This document shows positions 5,301 to 6,421 of a stretch of 6,421 nucleotides of DNA, in pieces. A model generated the notes under the pieces. The model ran no database searches. It saw only the letters and a list, made by a program, of their open reading frames with translations, and was not told the DNA's origin. The translations under genes were made by a program, and so were the position numbers. This DNA comes from Candidatus Aminicenantota bacterium (GTDB taxonomy: Bacteria; Acidobacteriota; Aminicenantia; UBA2199): the NCBI GenBank assembly GCA_030639705.1, contig DAOWKX010000004.1:1-6421 (forward strand), in the 5' to 3' direction. Position 1 is the stretch's first letter. Each line of letters starts with the position of its first letter.

Positions 5301-6421
5301 TTAACTGTTTTTCCTTGATTTGGCTGCGACACGGTATAAATACCACCCCAAGATGCCAAAAACCAGAGAAGAGACCACCATGCCCATCCATTTTTCCGGG
5401 TAATGAATTTCGAGAAAATTTGGTGTCTTACCAAGTATGACTGCAAAAATAGCAATAATTACTCCCATCAGCCCTTCACCGGCAATAAAACCAGAACCCA
5501 TTAATATTCCTGCATCTTTTCCCTTTTCAACTTTATCCTTATCCTTTCCGTATTTTTTTTCTATAAAATGCCGGAGCATACCCCCGATAAACACCGGGGT
5601 CATGGTGGAGAGAGGTAAATACATACCAACAGCGAATGGTAAAGGCGGAATCTTAAAAAACATGGCTACAACTGCAAAAATTGCCCCAATACCCACCAGC
5701 AGCCAGTTGAGGTTGGCATTCAATACCCCATCTAAAACCGTTTTCATTAAGGTTGCCTGAGGTGCTGCTAACTCTTCACTACCAAAACCATAGGCCTGAC
5801 CCAGATAATATACAGCCAGGCAAACAAAAAATGCAGATCCAATTGCTCCCAGGATTTCACTAATCTGCTGCTTCCTGGGAGTAGCGCCCAAAAGATAACC
5901 GGCTTTTAGATCTTGGGATATATCACCGGCAATTGAGGCGGCAATACAGACAATGGTTCCAATGGTTAGGGCGGTAAATTTGCCGCTCAAATCGGTCCAG
6001 CCCAGGATCAGAAATATAAGTCCGGTACCGAGTATAGTGACAATTGCCATACCAGAGGTAGGATTTGATGATACTCCGATTAAACCTACAATCCGCGATG
6101 ACACAGTAACAAAACAAAAAGCAAAAAAGGTTATGGCCATAGAACTCGAAAATCGCATTAAGATAGTGGTGTCTTTGCCAATGATTCCCGGGATAAAGGT
6201 AATGGCTAGAATAACCAGTGTGACACCCACAAGCACATATTTTATTGAGAGGTCTTGTTCGGTCCGCAGTTTTCCCTGATTTAAAGCTGAAGCACTGGAG
6301 CGGAGCTCTTTCATTCCAATCTTTAAAGACTGAATCATGGTTGGAATGGATTTGATTACTGTTAAAATTCCTGCGGCAGCTACAGCACCAGCACCGATAA
6401 TACGAATATAGCCCTCCCAAA
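5301..6421 (-). CDS. OPT-family membrane transporter (C-terminal part, N-terminus outside window)
   Basis: This is a polytopic inner-membrane protein of the oligopeptide transporter (OPT) superfamily. Prokaryotic members are presumed proton-coupled importers of peptides or metal chelates, and the substrate cannot be read here. The frame is open from the right edge to TAA at 5301-5303, giving 372 residues of a protein usually near 600-700. An internal ATG at 6336-6338 is not the start, because the family motif YIRIIGAGAVAAAG continues upstream of it. Numbering from the first complete codon, conserved blocks are SSNPTSGM (117-124), GDISQDLKAGYLLGATP (165-181), PPLPFAVGMYLPL (258-270) and GSGFIAGEGLMG (308-319). 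About ten hydrophobic segments are visible, near 4-22, 61-81, 95-115, 124-141, 148-165, 187-207, 236-255, 261-280, 304-330 and 344-362. A charged loop rich in Lys and Asp (about 286-302) precedes the last pair. It ends 83 bases before the DUF1015 gene and is probably a separate unit. Confidence 0.92.
   Translation of the reverse strand, partial: WEGYIRIIGAGAVAAAGILTVIKSIPTMIQSLKIGMKELRSSASALNQGKLRTEQDLSIKYVLVGVTLVILAITFIPGIIGKDTTILMRFSSSMAITFFAFCFVTVSSRIVGLIGVSSNPTSGMAIVTILGTGLIFLILGWTDLSGKFTALTIGTIVCIAASIAGDISQDLKAGYLLGATPRKQQISEILGAIGSAFFVCLAVYYLGQAYGFGSEELAAPQATLMKTVLDGVLNANLNWLLVGIGAIFAVVAMFFKIPPLPFAVGMYLPLSTMTPVFIGGMLRHFIEKKYGKDKDKVEKGKDAGILMGSGFIAGEGLMGVIIAIFAVILGKTPNFLEIHYPEKWMGMVVSSLVFGILGWYLYRVAAKSRKNS

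Noticed and set aside
5437..5760. Plus-strand open frame of 107 codons opposite the OPT transporter (and a similar one at 5953-6279)
   Set aside because: The reverse strand of membrane-protein coding sequence often stays open; the OPT motifs on the minus strand are clear, and no independent family resemblance is seen.
5923..6420. Minus-strand open frame of 165 codons in another frame of the OPT gene
   Set aside because: Its Cys/Tyr/Arg/His-rich product has no recognisable motif, while the overlapping frame carries continuous OPT family sequence to the window edge.
1..6421. Mobile element, CRISPR, defence or phage system
   Set aside because: No transposase, integrase, repeat array, terminal inverted repeats or toxin-antitoxin-like pair is visible; nearly all sequence is accounted for by housekeeping genes.

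Overview
This is a chromosomal window of housekeeping genes, all on the minus strand and therefore transcribed from high to low coordinates. Base composition is moderately AT-rich. Spacing is tight, several starts are GTG (perhaps one TTG), and Shine-Dalgarno sites are strong. The gene set is typical of an anaerobic Gram-negative-type bacterium: a separate yajC and secD, a bacterial Tgt, a DUF1015 protein and a prokaryotic OPT transporter. I would guess Desulfobacterota (the former deltaproteobacteria), but that is an impression from protein style and not something the sequence proves.

Layout in transcription order: (1) 6421-5301, the C-terminal part of an OPT-family membrane transporter whose start lies outside the window. 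(2) 5300-5218, an 83-base gap holding a perfect-consensus sigma70-type promoter (TTGACA, 16 bases, TATAAT) aimed at the following genes. (3) 5217-3979, a complete DUF1015 protein. (4) 3924-3013, folD. (5) 3012-2353, a short-chain dehydrogenase/reductase (SDR) that resembles pteridine reductases of the FolM/PTR1 type and abuts folD with no gap. (6) 2314-1199, tgt, the tRNA-guanine transglycosylase. (7) 1197-874, yajC, one base after tgt. (8) 770-1, the N-terminal part of secD, which runs off the left edge. No gene-free stretch exceeds about 100 bases.

The six genes from DUF1015 to secD look like one transcription unit. It joins one-carbon/folate metabolism (folD plus a possible pteridine reductase, perhaps linked to serine through DUF1015), tRNA queuosine modification (tgt) and protein export (yajC-secD). 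The tgt-yajC-secD order is a common bacterial arrangement; the three-gene block in front of it is the less familiar part.

I found no mobile element, CRISPR array, phage gene, defence module, tRNA or rRNA. The points most worth a second look are the SDR that lacks the usual catalytic Ser/Asp, the DUF1015-folD-SDR neighbourhood, a changed preQ1-pocket motif in Tgt, and a few small nucleic-acid structures. I do not see a clearly undescribed multi-gene system here.
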